A stretch of DNA of 64,000 nt. Source: Adlercreutzia equolifaciens DSM 19450 (lineage in GTDB: Bacteria > Actinomycetota > Coriobacteriia > Coriobacteriales > Eggerthellaceae). The notes beneath the pieces are model-generated. The model was not told where the DNA came from, ran no database searches, and saw nothing but the letters and a program-made list of their open reading frames with translations. A program made the position numbers and the translations under genes. Numbering within the stretch: position 1 is the first letter of the stretch; every line of letters starts with the position of its first letter. Of this stretch, positions 62,468 to 64,000 are shown piece after piece. The stretch lies in assembly GCF_000478885.1 (NCBI RefSeq), contig NC_022567.1, forward strand, positions 1-64,000, written 5' to 3'.

Positions 62468-62499
62468 AAAAAACTAGAGCCAATCCCAGCGGGATTGGC
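62468..62499 (-). terminator. Terminator of the Abi gene
   Basis: GCCAATCCC-AGC-GGGATTGGC forms a nine-pair stem; on the minus strand it is followed by TCTAGTTTTTTGGG. It separates the Abi gene from DUF4238, so each has its own promoter. Confidence 0.82.
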
Positions 62500-62543
62500 C
62501 CATACAAAACCCGAAGGTTTTTGAATCTGAGGTTATGGTGCCA

Positions 62544-63566
62544 TCAGCCGAGCGCCTTGTCAATGAGATTCGCCAGAAACCTCAGGTACGACACGAACCC
62601 GTTCTGGACGCCGTAGCTCTCGCACGTGCCGAGAAGACTCGCGCGCAGCCCTTCCAGCAGCGCCGTCGAACGGGGACAGAGCGCCGGCCCTCCCAATCGG
62701 TCGAACATCACGAGCGTCTCGAGGAGCTGCTGCATACGACGGTTCCTTAACTTGGCGCGGCGCGTCTTGCTGTTGCCGACGCCTTTCTCGGCGAGCCAAT
62801 CGTAGACCAGGCTGGAAAGCGCGTAATCGCACTCGTTGGAGCCGTCCATCCCGTTGACTATGCAGCTGCCGTGGGAACAGCAGTTCCTCACGGCCTTCAC
62901 GCCCTTGAGGATGTAGTGCTCCTCCCGCATGACGGCGTCGTCCCATCGCTCGGAGCAGAACAGGCAGAAGGCCAGCGCCGTTCCGAACGTGACCACCTCC
63001 AAAAACGCCCATACGGGCATCGCGTCTCGGTAATGGCCGATGATGCGCCCGGTGTAAACGTCGCCGACGATGCCGGCGGACATGCGCGAGGAGAGATCCC
63101 GCTCGATGTAGCTGCGGTATCTCCTCTGTTGCGCCCTCATGAAATCGGCGACTATGCCGTAGCCGTCCTCGTCGTCGAGCCTGGAGGCGCGCGTCACCAT
63201 GGAGGTCTTGGCCAGCCGCTCCACGTCTTGCGAGACAGCTAGGAACGCCTTGCGGAGCTCGTCGTCGAGCGCATCGAGAGCCAGCAGGTCGGCGAAGTCA
63301 AGCCTCACGTACTTCCCCCGGTCGTCGCCGGACGCGTGCTTCTGGAACAGCCTGCGGCATGACGCGAGGTGCACGAAGGTTCCCCGGCGGGCCAAAGCGT
63401 CCGCGGCTTGCTCCTCGCCGCATCGCTCGAACGAGACGCCTTTCGCCTTCAGAAGCGCAACCTGCTCCTCCGGGTTCAGCATCGGCTTGAGCCCCGTCAC
63501 CTCGTGCGCGCCCTCCCCGATGCTCCATGCAGTGTATGTTTCACTCGGATTCACCATGCCCGCCAT
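62544..63566 (-). CDS. Abi_2-family abortive infection protein with HEPN motif
   Basis: The 340-residue protein resembles the AbiD/AbiF (Abi_2) group. It shows the early GLKPMLNPEEQVALLKAKGV, DLLALDALDDELRKAFL, PVWAFLEVVTFGTAL and the HEPN RNase motif R-x4-H (Arg227 and His232 in VRNCCSHGSC). HEPN RNases of this kind cut RNA to stop phage multiplication. ATG at 63566 follows AAAGGGG. It is on the opposite strand to the element core and paired with DUF4238, which looks like an inserted defence cassette. Confidence 0.85.
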   Translation of the reverse strand: MAGMVNPSETYTAWSIGEGAHEVTGLKPMLNPEEQVALLKAKGVSFERCGEEQAADALARRGTFVHLASCRRLFQKHASGDDRGKYVRLDFADLLALDALDDELRKAFLAVSQDVERLAKTSMVTRASRLDDEDGYGIVADFMRAQQRRYRSYIERDLSSRMSAGIVGDVYTGRIIGHYRDAMPVWAFLEVVTFGTALAFCLFCSERWDDAVMREEHYILKGVKAVRNCCSHGSCIVNGMDGSNECDYALSSLVYDWLAEKGVGNSKTRRAKLRNRRMQQLLETLVMFDRLGGPALCPRSTALLEGLRASLLGTCESYGVQNGFVSYLRFLANLIDKALG

Positions 63567-63704
63567 TCTACCCCTTTCAGCGTCTCTTGGGCACGCCGCG
63601 TTCCGCGCATCTCGAATCGGCATGGCGAAGCGAAGGCGAATGGGGGCACGCCGCGCCGCTCCGGCGGCCACAGGCAAATCCGAAGACAAGAAAAGGACGA
63701 AAAC

Positions 63705-64000
63705 ATGCCATACGTCGACCCTGAAATCATCGCTGAAGTGAAGCGGGTTGACCTGCTTACTTACCTGCAAGAGCGCGAACCCGACGAGCTGGTGCGCATT
63801 TCGCCCGGCGTCTACTGCACGAAGGAACACGACAGCCTTAAGATCTCCAACGGCAAGTGGTTCTGGTGGAGCCGGGATCTCGGCGGCAGGAGCGCGCTCG
63901 ACTTCCTCGTCAAAGTGCGCGACATGGCCTTCCTCGACGCCGTGGAGCATCTGCGGGCCGACCGCCCTGCCGTTGCGAGAGCATCCCCGCCCGCGCATGC
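63705..64000 (+). CDS. DUF3991/TOPRIM protein, 5' part only
   Basis: The frame begins MPYVDPEIIAEVKRVDLLTY and runs to the window edge without a stop. Visible segments are EREPDELVRI, KEHDSLKISNGKWFWWS and LGGRSALDFLVKVRDM, which are typical of the N-terminal zinc-finger-like domain of the DUF3991/TOPRIM proteins of Tn1549-type elements. These are thought to act like primases during element replication or transfer. An AAAAGGAC ribosome site precedes the ATG. At least 98 residues are present; the rest lies beyond 64000. Confidence 0.85.
   Translation, partial: MPYVDPEIIAEVKRVDLLTYLQEREPDELVRISPGVYCTKEHDSLKISNGKWFWWSRDLGGRSALDFLVKVRDMAFLDAVEHLRADRPAVARASPPAH

Overview
The window looks like chromosomal DNA of a GC-rich member of the Coriobacteriia (Eggerthella/Gordonibacter/Slackia-like, order Eggerthellales). 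This rests on gene content, the LPXTG and sortase proteins and the codon style. The genus cannot be fixed from the sequence alone. Base 1 is the dnaA start codon, so the window begins at the conventional origin end of the chromosome.

Positions 1-9460 hold the replication and segregation neighbourhood: dnaA, then rpmH-rnpA-yidD-yidC-khpB-rsmG-parA-parB on the same strand, convergent rlmN, then ddl. Four near-perfect parS palindromes (consensus TGTTTCACGTGAAACA) lie between these genes. Weaker copies occur at 19.9 kb and 40.6 kb. Positions 9.5-30.3 kb are mostly housekeeping: an exonuclease-DinG helicase, two large membrane/low-complexity proteins (one a degenerate M28 peptidase with a very long insert), tRNA-Arg(CCU), rpsF-ssb-rpsR-rplI, dnaB, a YhaO/YhaN-like nuclease/ATPase pair, purA, purD, a HemN-like radical SAM protein, a prepilin peptidase and tRNA-Phe. 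A TnpB gene (30.6-31.8 kb) lies between the 3' end of tRNA-Phe and a 17-bp copy of that end, followed by decayed DNA.

Positions 32.4-46.8 kb are ordinary chromosome with metabolic and regulatory genes: a phosphodiesterase, a PAS-GGDEF diguanylate cyclase, a lipoprotein, proC, an APC permease, a formamidase, a flavin-type oxidase, an LPQTG surface protein, a PAP2 phosphatase, an XRE membrane regulator, an aminotransferase and a VOC-nitroreductase fusion. A short palindromic repeat family (at least nine copies) is scattered through intergenic regions from 9.5 to 46.9 kb and is not seen in the element that follows.

At 47,088 a tRNA-Gly(CCC) gene is broken immediately after its anticodon loop. 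From there to the window end lies the left part of an integrative conjugative element of the Tn1549/Firmicutes-ICE type. It carries its own ParA/ParB, a class B sortase with an NlpC/P60-Cna-B surface protein, a 2013-residue methylase/helicase, two C5 cytosine methyltransferases and a phage-type adenine methyltransferase, an inserted DUF4238 + Abi (HEPN) pair that looks like a defence cargo, and the start of a DUF3991/TOPRIM gene. The most interesting signal is a tnpV gene with its own ribosome binding site lying wholly inside the giant methylase/helicase gene in another frame, so that the same 350 bases appear to encode two proteins. The integrase, relaxase and right end of the element lie outside the window.
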